In this document: positions 1 through 7,324 of the stretch, piece after piece
Layout: every line of letters starts with the position of its first letter
How positions within the stretch are numbered: the stretch's first letter is position 1
Source: Candidatus Dadabacteria bacterium
GTDB taxonomy: Bacteria > Desulfobacterota_D > UBA1144 > Nemesobacterales > UBA2774
Length of the DNA stretch: 17,832 nucleotides
Direction of reading: 5' to 3'
Assembly (NCBI GenBank): GCA_020027805.1
Contig: JAHKKQ010000046.1
Coordinates: forward strand, 1-17,832
Position numbers and translations under genes: made by a program
Notes under the pieces: model-generated
What the model was told of the DNA's origin: nothing
What the model saw: only the letters and a program-made list of their open reading frames with translations
The model's database searches: none

Positions 1-6
1 CGTACC

Positions 7-681
7 CTACACGACCGCCTTTCTTCTCCGTATCACGAAGAACACACCCACGAGCATAAGACCCGCGACTGTCGAGATCATCCCCCACTCGGAAAGTGTG
101 GGTATATTTCTTGACAATTGAGCTGTATAGACAATGCGCTCATAGGAATCATCAAAAATGTCTTGTGTCGCTCCGCATCGATATCCCGCGGCATTATCTT
201 GCAAGTGCCAACACAACCTTTCGTCGTCTGCGCCGCTGGAATCCACGTCGCAATTATTTTTTTCTACGCTGTCCCCCGCTCTGACAAATCCCCATGAGTC
301 TCCATCTTCCCCCGAGCCAGTATTGTTAAAATACCAGCCAACACCATTTGCTATGTGCAGAACGTCTTGATTAACACCCGTATCAAAAGTGACATCGCTT
401 CGGAAGCCCTGGGCAAGCAGGGTCAGTGTATCGCTTCCGGTTGGTCGACAGGACAGCATCAAGAGATCACCGGGACACGACGCTAACACTGTGTCGGCAT
501 CTAAATGGTCACCATAGGTATCATGGTAACACTCGGTCCACCCGCCCCCGGTTACCGTGTCTACAGGCACATTTGTTTGCGGCCCAACGGGCAAGAAGCT
601 TTGAGCGTTTGCATTATAGCTGATAAAAACTAAAACGAATAAGAGGGGTAAGACTATAGAGAAAGCACGGAAATTGAACAT
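7..681 (-). CDS. IPTLxxWG-CTERM surface protein with Cys-rich ectodomain
   Basis: This 224-residue exported protein starts at an ATG preceded by a strong AGGAGG site 8 bases upstream. Residues 1-26 form a Sec signal peptide (cleavage likely after NANA). The ectodomain has six cysteines (51, 69, 78, 144, 157, 169), enough for three disulfides, and is rich in Gly, Trp and Asp (GGGWTECYHDTY, GVGWYFNNTG, RLCWHL). The C-terminus is a textbook sorting signal: IPTLSEWG (193-200), a hydrophobic helix to about 217, then RRRK. IPTLxxWG-CTERM tails are known putative substrates of exosortase-type enzymes, which would cleave and attach the protein at the cell surface. No sortase gene is in the window. 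The ectodomain's fold and function are not recognised. The gene looks more AT-rich than most of its neighbours, compatible with an accessory origin. Confidence 0.85.
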   Translation of the reverse strand: MFNFRAFSIVLPLLFVLVFISYNANAQSFLPVGPQTNVPVDTVTGGGWTECYHDTYGDHLDADTVLASCPGDLLMLSCRPTGSDTLTLLAQGFRSDVTFDTGVNQDVLHIANGVGWYFNNTGSGEDGDSWGFVRAGDSVEKNNCDVDSSGADDERLCWHLQDNAAGYRCGATQDIFDDSYERIVYTAQLSRNIPTLSEWGMISTVAGLMLVGVFFVIRRRKAVV

Positions 682-714
682 TTTACTATCCTCCTTTGGA
701 TAAAGCCTTAGTCC

Positions 715-743
715 ATATTAATATGTTTTTATTAATAGGTCAA
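715..743 (-). promoter_or_regulatory. Sigma70-type promoter of the IPTL-CTERM gene
   Basis: Read on the minus strand this is TTGACC, 17 bases, TAATAT. The -35 box matches five of six consensus bases and the -10 box four of six. It ends about 34 bases before the ATG and just upstream of the Shine-Dalgarno site, so the gene is probably transcribed on its own. No operator is evident beyond the palindrome CATATTAATATG covering the -10 box. Confidence 0.55.
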
Positions 744-863
744 TTATTCACTTCCCCTTCCCGCCGTACTTGTTCCCGTCTCTGAGAGATGGGCGGAGTA
801 TATAGCCGGATCAAGTGTCACGATGTCCCGTGCTTAGGGTAAGCATGGGGATATTACAGTCAC

Positions 864-1037
864 TGTGCTTCGGGAAAGAAGGGCGCGCCCGGAGGGAACG
901 ATTCCGAGCAAGTGAGGAATCGGACGCCGCTGGCAGAATACAAGATAGTCAATGTTCTTCGGAGAGAGGTGGGCGTCTTGAAACGATTGAAAGCGAGCGC
1001 GCAATCGGACGCCCTTGAAAAATTGCAACACATCCAA
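864..1037. repeat. Two tandem imperfect ~87-bp hairpin units
   Basis: Unit A (864-952) and unit B (953-1037) share their starts (TGTGCTTCGG and TGTTCTTCGG), a central AACGATT and the block ATCGGACGCC. A third, truncated start (TGTGCTTCGGGAAGG) follows at 1038. Each unit holds a stem-loop: CGATTCC/GGAATCG at 899-905 and 916-922 in A, and CGATTG/CAATCG at 984-989 and 1002-1007 in B. In B an outer stem GGGCGTC/GACGCCC (971-977, 1008-1014) is added. The stems differ in sequence but keep pairing. There is no coding signal. This resembles REP/BIME-type intergenic repeats; the family is not identified. Confidence 0.6.
883..897. repeat. 15-bp duplicate of the tRNA-Arg 3' end
   Basis: GCGCGCCCGGAGGGA is repeated exactly and in the same orientation at 1156-1170, where it covers the acceptor and T-stem end of tRNA-Arg. 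The copy lies 273 bp downstream of the tRNA 3' end, the position an attachment-site remnant would occupy. It also lies inside repeat unit A, so a tRNA-derived repeat is an alternative. No integrase is nearby. Confidence 0.5.
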
Positions 1038-1074
1038 TGTGCTTCGGGAAGGTTTTTGCGTCCTTCTACATGCT

Positions 1075-1154
1075 CAGGACGAACGGTTTCGGCTGTGATT
1101 GTTCGAGTTAGCAAGGAAGTAGAGGAGAAACCGATTATGAGCACACATTGTGTG
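1075..1154. repeat. Diverged ~80-bp direct repeat, copy 1
   Basis: It begins CAGGACGAACGG and ends GAGCACACATTGTGTG, both identical in copy 2 (1373-1451), with 64 versus 63 bases from the start of the first block to the start of the second. The middle is roughly alignable (GGCT-TG-TT, AGCA-GGA). The end block holds the dyad CACACA-T-TGTGTG. The start, with the upstream CCTTCTACATGCTCAGG, resembles the common REP-like CTTCGAC...GCTCAGG hairpins of many bacteria. Confidence 0.55.
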
Positions 1155-1156
1155 TG

Positions 1157-1230
<74 letters not shown>

Positions 1231-1258
1231 ATTCTGTGAATCCAAGATAAAGAATTGA

Positions 1259-1352
1259 GAATACTACCCAAACAGCCTCCTCTCTTCAATAATGCGTGGG
1301 AACGATTGAAATTCGAATCCCTCTCGTCCAACCCCGCGCGGGGGTAGTATTC
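1259..1352. repeat. 94-bp segment with perfect 11-bp terminal inverted repeats
   Basis: GAATACTACCC (1259-1269) is exactly inverted as GGGTAGTATTC (1342-1352). Inside are the perfect palindrome CCCCGCGCGGGG (1332-1343) next to the right end and a 12-base match to the tRNA-Arg T-loop and stem, TTCGAATCCCTC (1312-1323), in the opposite orientation to the tRNA. There is no ORF and no clear target-site duplication. It is either a miniature transposon-like element or a structured RNA or terminator; the sequence alone does not decide. Confidence 0.45.
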
Positions 1353-1372
1353 CAATCATTGTCGCACGTTAT

Positions 1373-1451
1373 CAGGACGAACGGGATTGGCTTTGGTTAC
1401 TGGACCAGCAGAGGAGCAACGAAAGGATCGTACCTGAGCACACATTGTGTG
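1373..1451. repeat. Diverged ~80-bp direct repeat, copy 2
   Basis: This is the partner of 1075-1154 in the same orientation, with identical outer blocks CAGGACGAACGG and GAGCACACATTGTGTG. It ends four bases before the stop codon of the TonB-dependent receptor. The two copies bracket tRNA-Arg and the 94-bp inverted-repeat segment. Confidence 0.55.
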
Positions 1452-1455
1452 AGTG

Positions 1456-3384
1456 TCAGAACGTGAGCCTGATACCTGCCCTCGGGCTCACGCCGGGTGC
1501 GGGGAACCCGGCGAACTGCTCGTACGCCTCGCTGAACAGGTTATCGACGGCGACGTACATGCTCACCCTCCCGAACGGCGTCCATGTGAGGGCGACGTTG
1601 TACACGTCGTAAGGGTCGAGAGTTACGTCCCCGGTCGGTATCGAGGAATCGGGAACGCTCCCCGTAAATACGGCGTCCAGGCTGAACTTAACGGTGGGCG
1701 AAGGACTGTAGAGGAGGGAAAGCTCTCCCCACCACGTTGGCCTGTTTCTGAGCGGCTCGTCAGTGCCCTTGATGTCGCTATCAGCGTAACTCACGCTCCC
1801 GCTCAGGCTTAGCTCCTCCCAGGGACGGATATTTCCGATAATCTCGAACCCCTTGACCGTCACCCGGGAGCGGTTGACGAGAATGGGCGGCGGCCCTTCC
1901 TCGAAGTCTATGAGGTCCTTGAACTCGTTGTAATAGACGTTGAACTGCGCTCCGAGCTTGCCGTCCCATAGATTCTGGGTTATTCCCAAGTCGAGGCTCC
2001 TGCTCTCCTCGGGCACGAGGTCGGGGTTGCCTACAATCGGGTTCGCGAGGGAGAAGAAAGACGGGAGCTTGAACCCTTCCCCCCAGCTCCCCCGGAGTAT
2101 GGTATCGGTCGCGGCGATTTTATAGGATACGCCGGCCCTCGGACTGAAGGCCGGGTCGAACCCTTCCGGGAAGTCCTCCCTCGCGCCAAGCACGACGTAA
2201 AGGTTCTCTACCATGCCGAACTGCACTTCCAGATAAGGTGACAATATGTACCTACCGAGGTCGAAAGCGGCGGGCAGCGGGAATTCGCCGAGTATCATAC
2301 CGCGGCTCGACCCGTCCTGGAATTCAGCCTCGAACCCCGCGACGACATCGAGGCCTGGATATGCGGAAAATGTGCTCGTAATATTCGCATCGTAGTTTTT
2401 ATAATCGCTGTCGGATTCGTTGGGGGGAATGCCGAACGGGTCGCGCTCGCCGGGCGCCACGCCCGGTGACGAGAACTTTTCTTTCGTATTGTAATAACTT
2501 AGTTTGATGCCGTACTCCCACCACCCGACGGGGCTGTGAGTGTAGCCGAGGCCGAGGAGGAACTGGTCTATGTTCCTGTCGTCCGTAGCGCGGAGCACCG
2601 CGAATTCGGGGCCGCCGCTGTCGTCAGGGAAGCTCGTGCTGTCAATGTGCGAATACCTGAAAGTGGATGTTATCTCCATATCGTCCCTGTTAATCAATCC
2701 CAGGTTCGCGGTCACGCTCGGGCTTTTGAACGTGCTCCCCTCCACCTGCTCCCCGTCGTCGAGCCAGGAGCCCGTGACGGTGTAATCGTAGAACTGTCCC
2801 GCGCCCGAGACGCCGCCCAGGAATTGATACTGCCCGTATCTCCCCGCCATGGCCTCGGCAGTCGCTTTCGTCTTACCCTCGCCCTTCTTCGTGATGATGT
2901 TGATTACGCCGCTGAGCGCGTCGGAGCCGTAGAGGGACGACATCGGGTCGCGCACGATCTCGATGCGCTCGATGTTGTCGGTGCTGAGCGCCGAGAAATC
3001 GAACGACCCGCCCCGGCTGTTCGTGGGGTCGTTCACCTTCACCCCGTCAATGAGGACGAGCGTGAAGTTGGGATCTCCGCCTCTTATATATACCGAAGTC
3101 ACCCCTCCCCGGGACGCGGGCTGATCGACGTATAGTCCGGGGACCTGTTCCAGAAGCTCTCCCACGCTCACCGCATGACTCGCCTCGATCTCCTCCCCGG
3201 TTATGACCGTGACGCTCCCCGTGCTCTTGCTGAGCTCCGCCGGGTACGCAGTCCCGGTTACGACGACCGGGTCGAGGGTCTCCGGGTTAGAGAGGCCGGG
3301 GCTTTCCTCCTGACCTGAAGTAGAGGCGGTATAGAAAATCAAACAACCCCACATCACTATGGAGAGCAAATATTTCTTTCTCAT
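1456..3384 (-). CDS. TonB-dependent outer-membrane receptor (BtuB-like)
   Basis: This 642-residue protein has a signal peptide (about 1-24), a TonB box-like LDPVVVTG (37-44) and a plug domain with the usual landmarks: ITGEEI, VPGLYV, YIRGGDPN and LIDGVKVNDP, then IERIEIVRDP, SSLYGSDALSGVINI up to about 168. A 22-strand barrel follows, ending in the terminal aromatic RLTF typical of outer-membrane proteins. The length suits the smaller BtuB/vitamin-type receptors rather than SusC types. It imports a scarce ligand using TonB-ExbBD energy; no tonB or exbBD is in the window. It lies downstream of two PQQ-type dehydrogenases in the same direction. E. coli PqqU is a TonB-dependent PQQ importer, so PQQ is a reasonable but unproven ligand. 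No cobalamin-riboswitch signature is visible upstream. Confidence 0.92.
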   Translation of the reverse strand: MRKKYLLSIVMWGCLIFYTASTSGQEESPGLSNPETLDPVVVTGTAYPAELSKSTGSVTVITGEEIEASHAVSVGELLEQVPGLYVDQPASRGGVTSVYIRGGDPNFTLVLIDGVKVNDPTNSRGGSFDFSALSTDNIERIEIVRDPMSSLYGSDALSGVINIITKKGEGKTKATAEAMAGRYGQYQFLGGVSGAGQFYDYTVTGSWLDDGEQVEGSTFKSPSVTANLGLINRDDMEITSTFRYSHIDSTSFPDDSGGPEFAVLRATDDRNIDQFLLGLGYTHSPVGWWEYGIKLSYYNTKEKFSSPGVAPGERDPFGIPPNESDSDYKNYDANITSTFSAYPGLDVVAGFEAEFQDGSSRGMILGEFPLPAAFDLGRYILSPYLEVQFGMVENLYVVLGAREDFPEGFDPAFSPRAGVSYKIAATDTILRGSWGEGFKLPSFFSLANPIVGNPDLVPEESRSLDLGITQNLWDGKLGAQFNVYYNEFKDLIDFEEGPPPILVNRSRVTVKGFEIIGNIRPWEELSLSGSVSYADSDIKGTDEPLRNRPTWWGELSLLYSPSPTVKFSLDAVFTGSVPDSSIPTGDVTLDPYDVYNVALTWTPFGRVSMYVAVDNLFSEAYEQFAGFPAPGVSPRAGIRLTF

Positions 3385-3398
3385 AATATCGCCAAATG

Positions 3399-3426
3399 CG
3401 GAGTTATGCCGGATTAAGCAACTCCG
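3399..3426 (-). promoter_or_regulatory. Leader stem-loop upstream of the TonB receptor
   Basis: CGGAGTT and AACTCCG form a perfect 7-bp inverted repeat around a 14-base loop, placed 15-42 bases before the receptor ATG in the predicted 5' leader. The receptor lacks a strong Shine-Dalgarno sequence. A structural or operator role is possible; no known riboswitch class is recognised. Confidence 0.3.
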
Positions 3427-3505
3427 GGTCCGCCCGCATGATGATATTTTGTAAACCTATATTAGTAAAGGCGTGTGAGGACGCCACGAGACCGCTATAA
3501 TCTTA

Positions 3506-3534
3506 TTTATATAGTATATGCAGCGATATTTGAA
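3506..3534 (-). promoter_or_regulatory. Candidate promoter of the TonB receptor gene
   Basis: On the minus strand: TTCAAA, 17 bases, TATAAA, with four and five matches to the sigma70 consensus. It sits just past the stop codon of the upstream dehydrogenase, in the 158-bp gap. The receptor could therefore be transcribed independently of the dehydrogenases. Confidence 0.4.
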
Positions 3535-3542
3535 CAGGGGAC

Positions 3543-5324
3543 CTATTTCTGCCTTTTGATTAGGGTGTAGCCGCCCGCGATTACAAGGGCTATGGCAAAC
3601 CCTAGGAGAAAAGAATAGACCAGATAACGATACCTGAGTATCGGAATCATTTTATTGAACTCGTTATATACGCGCCTCCCCAGGTCGGGCGCTTCGGGAA
3701 CAAGGTGTAAGGTAATCACCTCCGCTTCCTCTTCGCTTACGCCGAGATTCGGCATTCCCGAATCAGGGTTATCGAACTTGGGCTCCATGATGTGGTACTT
3801 CACCCACGCCCTCAACTTCTCGATGCCGTCTTTTTGTATAACTTCGGCCCTTTCTTCCCTGTAGCTCTTATAAGGCTCGGAATCGAGCTTGTCAATCTCC
3901 CTCACACGGTCTTCGTACATTCCGGATCCCAGTCTTTCGCTGACCCTCGGGACGAGCTCATCGGTATCGAGCTTCGGGCCTATCGTGCCCCAGCCTATCT
4001 CATCATAGGTATGGCAGCCGAAGCAGCCGAACTCTTCGAGGAGTATCGGAGCAGTCTTGTCGTTGGCCAAGGTATAACGGTGTTTGGTTTCCGGGTCATA
4101 GGACACCTTGAACACGACGCTCCTGCCGTCAGAAATCGGCATAATCGGAACGAAGTATAGCCCGTCCGGTCCGATTGCGAGCGCCACTAGCGATTGCGGG
4201 CCCGACCCCCTGTACCTGAGAAACCTAGAAGGCGGGCTGATAAGATCGTTTCGCTCGAAACTGAAATCCAGCACGTCCACACTCCGTCCATTGTTCAATA
4301 TCGGCCCGTCATTGGGGTTGCCGCAGAGGGCCTGGTAAAACTTCCCCCTGTACCTTTCGGGGAAGATATTCAGGTCTTCCGGGTAAAAATCGAGCTGTGT
4401 CACACCTGTAGCCGGCACGAAAACGACATCCGCATTCGTACCTATACTCGTATCCGTACCGTCCCAGAGGTAGTTCCTCCCTTTATGCACTTCGACGAAC
4501 CTGTCCACGGAAAGGCCGTTGTCCGTAACGAACACGCGCCCGTCGACTATCTTGAGCCCGAAGGGGTTCCTGAATCCGACCGCCCACACATAGTTCCGCG
4601 CTTTCGTTATATCGCTGTCGACGTAATAGGGGTTCGAGCTTACGGGTTTTCCGTCGAGGGTCATGCGGAGAATTTTGCCGAGGAGAGAATTTTTATCCTG
4701 ACTCCTGCTGTAATCGTGTTCCCGGATATATCTGATATCGAATCCGTCGCCGACCCCGACAAAGAGAGTACCGCCTGAAACCTGACAGGGCCCTATCTGG
4801 TGGGAGGGGCTTGAGCCCTCCCTGGAAAATATATCGGTGAACGCGGTCATAGAGAGCGGTTTCAGGGAAAATGTGCCGGGAGTGGAGTCGAACCTCGCGA
4901 TATTATTCCGCAGAATATTATTCTCGTCCTGATAGACGAAAGTAACGAAGACGTAGCCCTTTTCAGGGTCGAGGCAGATGCCCGCAAGGCCGTTCTCGCC
5001 GGAAAACGCAGGAAGCTCCTTTGAAGGCGTGAATTTGAAGAAATCTTCGGCGAACTTATATACACTCCTGTCGTTCGTGACTACCTTTATCTTGCCTCTC
5101 AGCTCGAGAACGAAATAGAGCGGGTCCTTGGGTCCTTTCCCCGGATCGGAGACGAACGCTATCGCTGAGGGGAAATGGTACCCTTCGGTATCGACGTTTA
5201 TGTCGAAACCCTCTTCGAGAGACCAGTCGCTCCTCCAGTCGTTATTTTCAGCGGCCCATAAGGATGAAGGACAAAACTGTAATAACAAAAGTAAGAAAAT
5301 GAAAACTCCGGCCCTGAGAAACAT
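3543..5324 (-). CDS. PQQ-type sugar dehydrogenase-cytochrome c fusion, membrane anchored (copy 1)
   Basis: This 593-residue protein oxidises a sugar, alcohol or aldehyde in the periplasm with PQQ and passes electrons to heme c. I chose the ATG at 5324 because AGGTGAG lies just upstream and a clean signal peptide (MFLRAGVFIFLLLLLQFC, cleaved near residue 24) follows; an in-frame ATG 18 bases earlier lacks these. Residues about 30-415 are a soluble glucose dehydrogenase/HHIP-type beta-propeller, with HQIGPCQV, VGVGDG, GKILRMTLDGKP, RNPFGL and VTDNG. Then come CFGCH (434-438), the heme c motif, and MPNLGVSEEEA with Met524 as probable axial ligand. A transmembrane helix (568-588) and KRQK tail anchor it with the catalytic part outside. 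It is a paralogue of the next gene upstream, 125-140 bp away, and a TATAAT at 5397-5402 may give it its own promoter. The true substrate is unknown. Confidence 0.88.
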   Translation of the reverse strand: MFLRAGVFIFLLLLLQFCPSSLWAAENNDWRSDWSLEEGFDINVDTEGYHFPSAIAFVSDPGKGPKDPLYFVLELRGKIKVVTNDRSVYKFAEDFFKFTPSKELPAFSGENGLAGICLDPEKGYVFVTFVYQDENNILRNNIARFDSTPGTFSLKPLSMTAFTDIFSREGSSPSHQIGPCQVSGGTLFVGVGDGFDIRYIREHDYSRSQDKNSLLGKILRMTLDGKPVSSNPYYVDSDITKARNYVWAVGFRNPFGLKIVDGRVFVTDNGLSVDRFVEVHKGRNYLWDGTDTSIGTNADVVFVPATGVTQLDFYPEDLNIFPERYRGKFYQALCGNPNDGPILNNGRSVDVLDFSFERNDLISPPSRFLRYRGSGPQSLVALAIGPDGLYFVPIMPISDGRSVVFKVSYDPETKHRYTLANDKTAPILLEEFGCFGCHTYDEIGWGTIGPKLDTDELVPRVSERLGSGMYEDRVREIDKLDSEPYKSYREERAEVIQKDGIEKLRAWVKYHIMEPKFDNPDSGMPNLGVSEEEAEVITLHLVPEAPDLGRRVYNEFNKMIPILRYRYLVYSFLLGFAIALVIAGGYTLIKRQK

Positions 5325-5467
5325 GAAGCGCTCACCTGTCATCGTCGTTTAAACGTCTATTACCTTAATAGGGGCGAGAGAAACCAATACAGCCGCATTA
5401 TACCCGTAATCCCGTAAAATCGAGATTCCCATGCCCGCGTAGATGCTGAATACAGGATATCGAAGGA

Positions 5468-7165
5468 TCAACGGCGCACCTTTTTGCGAAACACCGAATA
5501 ACAGCCCACAAGGAGGAACGACAACAAAAAACCGAGCCCGAAGGAATATACGAGGTACCTGTACTTGAGCTTCGGCATCCGGGCCTGGGGACTGTCGAAC
5601 CTTGGCTCCATGATACGGTACTTGATCCATGTCCTGACCTTATCGAGCCCCTGTGTTTCCAGCACCTCCCTCCTCGCCTCCCTGTAGATGCTGAACGGTT
5701 CCCGGTCGATCTTGTCAAGCTCGCTCACCGAGCCGGAATATTCCGGCGACGTTATCCTATTTTCTATCACTGCGATCAAGGACGCTTTATCGAGACTCGG
5801 GCCGTCTCCCCCGAGCCCGTGCCCCTCGAACGTATGGCATGTGAAACAGCCGCGGCCCTTCATAAATCCGAAGGCGTCCCTGAAATTCTCGAGACCATAA
5901 GGGTGGCGGCGGCCCTTCTCATAGCCGATTTTGAGGACGTAGCTCCTCCCCTCGGCATCGGGGTAAAGCGGAAGGAAGTAGAGACCGTCCGGGCCCGCGG
6001 CGAGGCCGACGATCATCTGCAGCCCCTCGCCCCTGTACTTTAACAGGTAATCCGGCGGGCTGAGCATTTCATTATCCCCGAATCCGTACCGGAGGCCGAC
6101 TATGCCCCTGTCGGCATCCCTTATAACTTGCGTGTTCGGGAAGCCGCATAACGCAAGATAGAACCTCCCCCTGTATTCCTCCGGGAAAATCATCCCGTCT
6201 TCCGGAATGTAGTCGAGCTGCGTCACTCCGGTCGCGGGGGAAAAGACCTGCACCGAATTAGCCCCGATACTCCAGTTGGTCCCGTCCCAGAGGTAGTCCT
6301 CACCTTCCCGAACCTCCGTGAACCTGTCCACAGACGGGCCGTTGTCGGCAACGAACACACGCCCGTTCACCACCTTGAGCCCGAATGGGTTCCTGAGCCC
6401 CTTTGTCCAAACGTAATTCCTCGCTTTCTTCATGTCACCGTCCACGTAATAGGGGTTCGATTCGAGGGGCTTCCCGTCGAGGGTCATGCGGAGTATCTTT
6501 CCGAGCACGGAGTCGATGCTCCGGCTCGTATTGTTTCGGTCCTGTTCGTCGTTGATCACAGTATATCCGTCACCCACCCCGACATAGAGGGTATCGTTAT
6601 AGACCTGACACGGCCCTATCTGATGGGACACCCCGGTTACGGATCCATAAAAGATATCCGTAAACGCGAGCATGGAACGCGGCTCCAGAGAAAACGTTCC
6701 CGGTTCTGATTGGAACCTCACTACATTGTTCCTGAGGACTTTATTGTCGTCCTCATAAGCGAATGTAATAAAAACATATCCGTGAACGGGGTCGAGGCAG
6801 ATACCGGTGAGCCCGCCTTCCCCGGACTGGGAAGGCAGCTCCTGCACGGGCTTAAATCGGAAGATGTCTTCGGCGAACGTGTAGACGCTCCTGTCGTTCG
6901 TGACGACCTTAACCTTTCCCCTGAGCTCGGTTACGAAGTATAGGGGGTCCCTGGGGCCGCTCCCCGGATCGGGGACGAAAGCGATAGAGACGGGGAAATG
7001 GTACCCCTCGGTGTCTATGGCTATATCGAAATCCTCCCGGAGACCCCAATCGCCCCTCCAGTCATGATTTTCAACGGCAGGGCAGGGTCGGGAGTGGACG
7101 GCCAGAATGACGAATAAGGATACGAAGACCCCCGCCTTATAAATTATAGAGCCATAACGATTCAT
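5468..7165 (-). CDS. PQQ-type sugar dehydrogenase-cytochrome c fusion, membrane anchored (copy 2)
   Basis: This 565-residue paralogue of the 3543-5324 gene is similar along its whole length (shared DTEGYHFP, TNDRSVY.FAED, HQIGPCQV, GKILRMTLDGKP and RNPFGL). An in-frame ATG exists at 7210, but a good promoter places the transcript start near 7206, inside that codon. The ATG at 7165, opening a signal peptide (MNRYGSIIYKAGVFVSLFVI, cleaved near residue 30), is therefore preferred despite a weak ribosome site. The propeller is followed by CFTCH (440-444), the heme c motif. Met530 in MPKL is a possible heme ligand. The transmembrane helix (about 537-558) follows directly: 36 residues that copy 1 has between its MP motif and YRYLVYSF are missing, in frame. 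The tail is RKKVRR. It is probably membrane bound facing the periplasm; whether the shortened cytochrome domain is active is open. Confidence 0.87.
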   Translation of the reverse strand: MNRYGSIIYKAGVFVSLFVILAVHSRPCPAVENHDWRGDWGLREDFDIAIDTEGYHFPVSIAFVPDPGSGPRDPLYFVTELRGKVKVVTNDRSVYTFAEDIFRFKPVQELPSQSGEGGLTGICLDPVHGYVFITFAYEDDNKVLRNNVVRFQSEPGTFSLEPRSMLAFTDIFYGSVTGVSHQIGPCQVYNDTLYVGVGDGYTVINDEQDRNNTSRSIDSVLGKILRMTLDGKPLESNPYYVDGDMKKARNYVWTKGLRNPFGLKVVNGRVFVADNGPSVDRFTEVREGEDYLWDGTNWSIGANSVQVFSPATGVTQLDYIPEDGMIFPEEYRGRFYLALCGFPNTQVIRDADRGIVGLRYGFGDNEMLSPPDYLLKYRGEGLQMIVGLAAGPDGLYFLPLYPDAEGRSYVLKIGYEKGRRHPYGLENFRDAFGFMKGRGCFTCHTFEGHGLGGDGPSLDKASLIAVIENRITSPEYSGSVSELDKIDREPFSIYREARREVLETQGLDKVRTWIKYRIMEPRFDSPQARMPKLKYRYLVYSFGLGFLLSFLLVGCYSVFRKKVRR

Positions 7166-7212
7166 ATCAGATACCGGTGATGCCGCAGCCGGGAGTCCTT
7201 TTACCTCCATGA

Positions 7213-7241
7213 ATATTAACTATATTGGAATGATGTGTAAA
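7213..7241 (-). promoter_or_regulatory. Promoter of the PQQ dehydrogenase cluster
   Basis: On the minus strand: TTTACA, 17 bases, TAATAT, close to the sigma70 consensus and using the same -10 box as the IPTL-CTERM gene. It predicts a transcript start near 7206, leaving a leader of about 41 bases before the preferred ATG at 7165. Confidence 0.55.
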
Positions 7242-7324
7242 TCGTGGCTCTTCAGGATTGTTCGGACTTTCCCTCCAGCTAATTAACTGGCAAAAACGGG
7301 GTTATAATTGGCAGAGGCATTATT

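Noticed and set aside
3385..3542. Cobalamin riboswitch before the BtuB-like receptor
   Set aside because: The gap is short and shows no B12-box-like core; only a simple stem-loop is present.
5349..5630. 93-codon minus-strand frame overlapping the end of dehydrogenase copy 2
   Set aside because: It overlaps the conserved anchor of that gene in another frame and has no ribosome site or family features.
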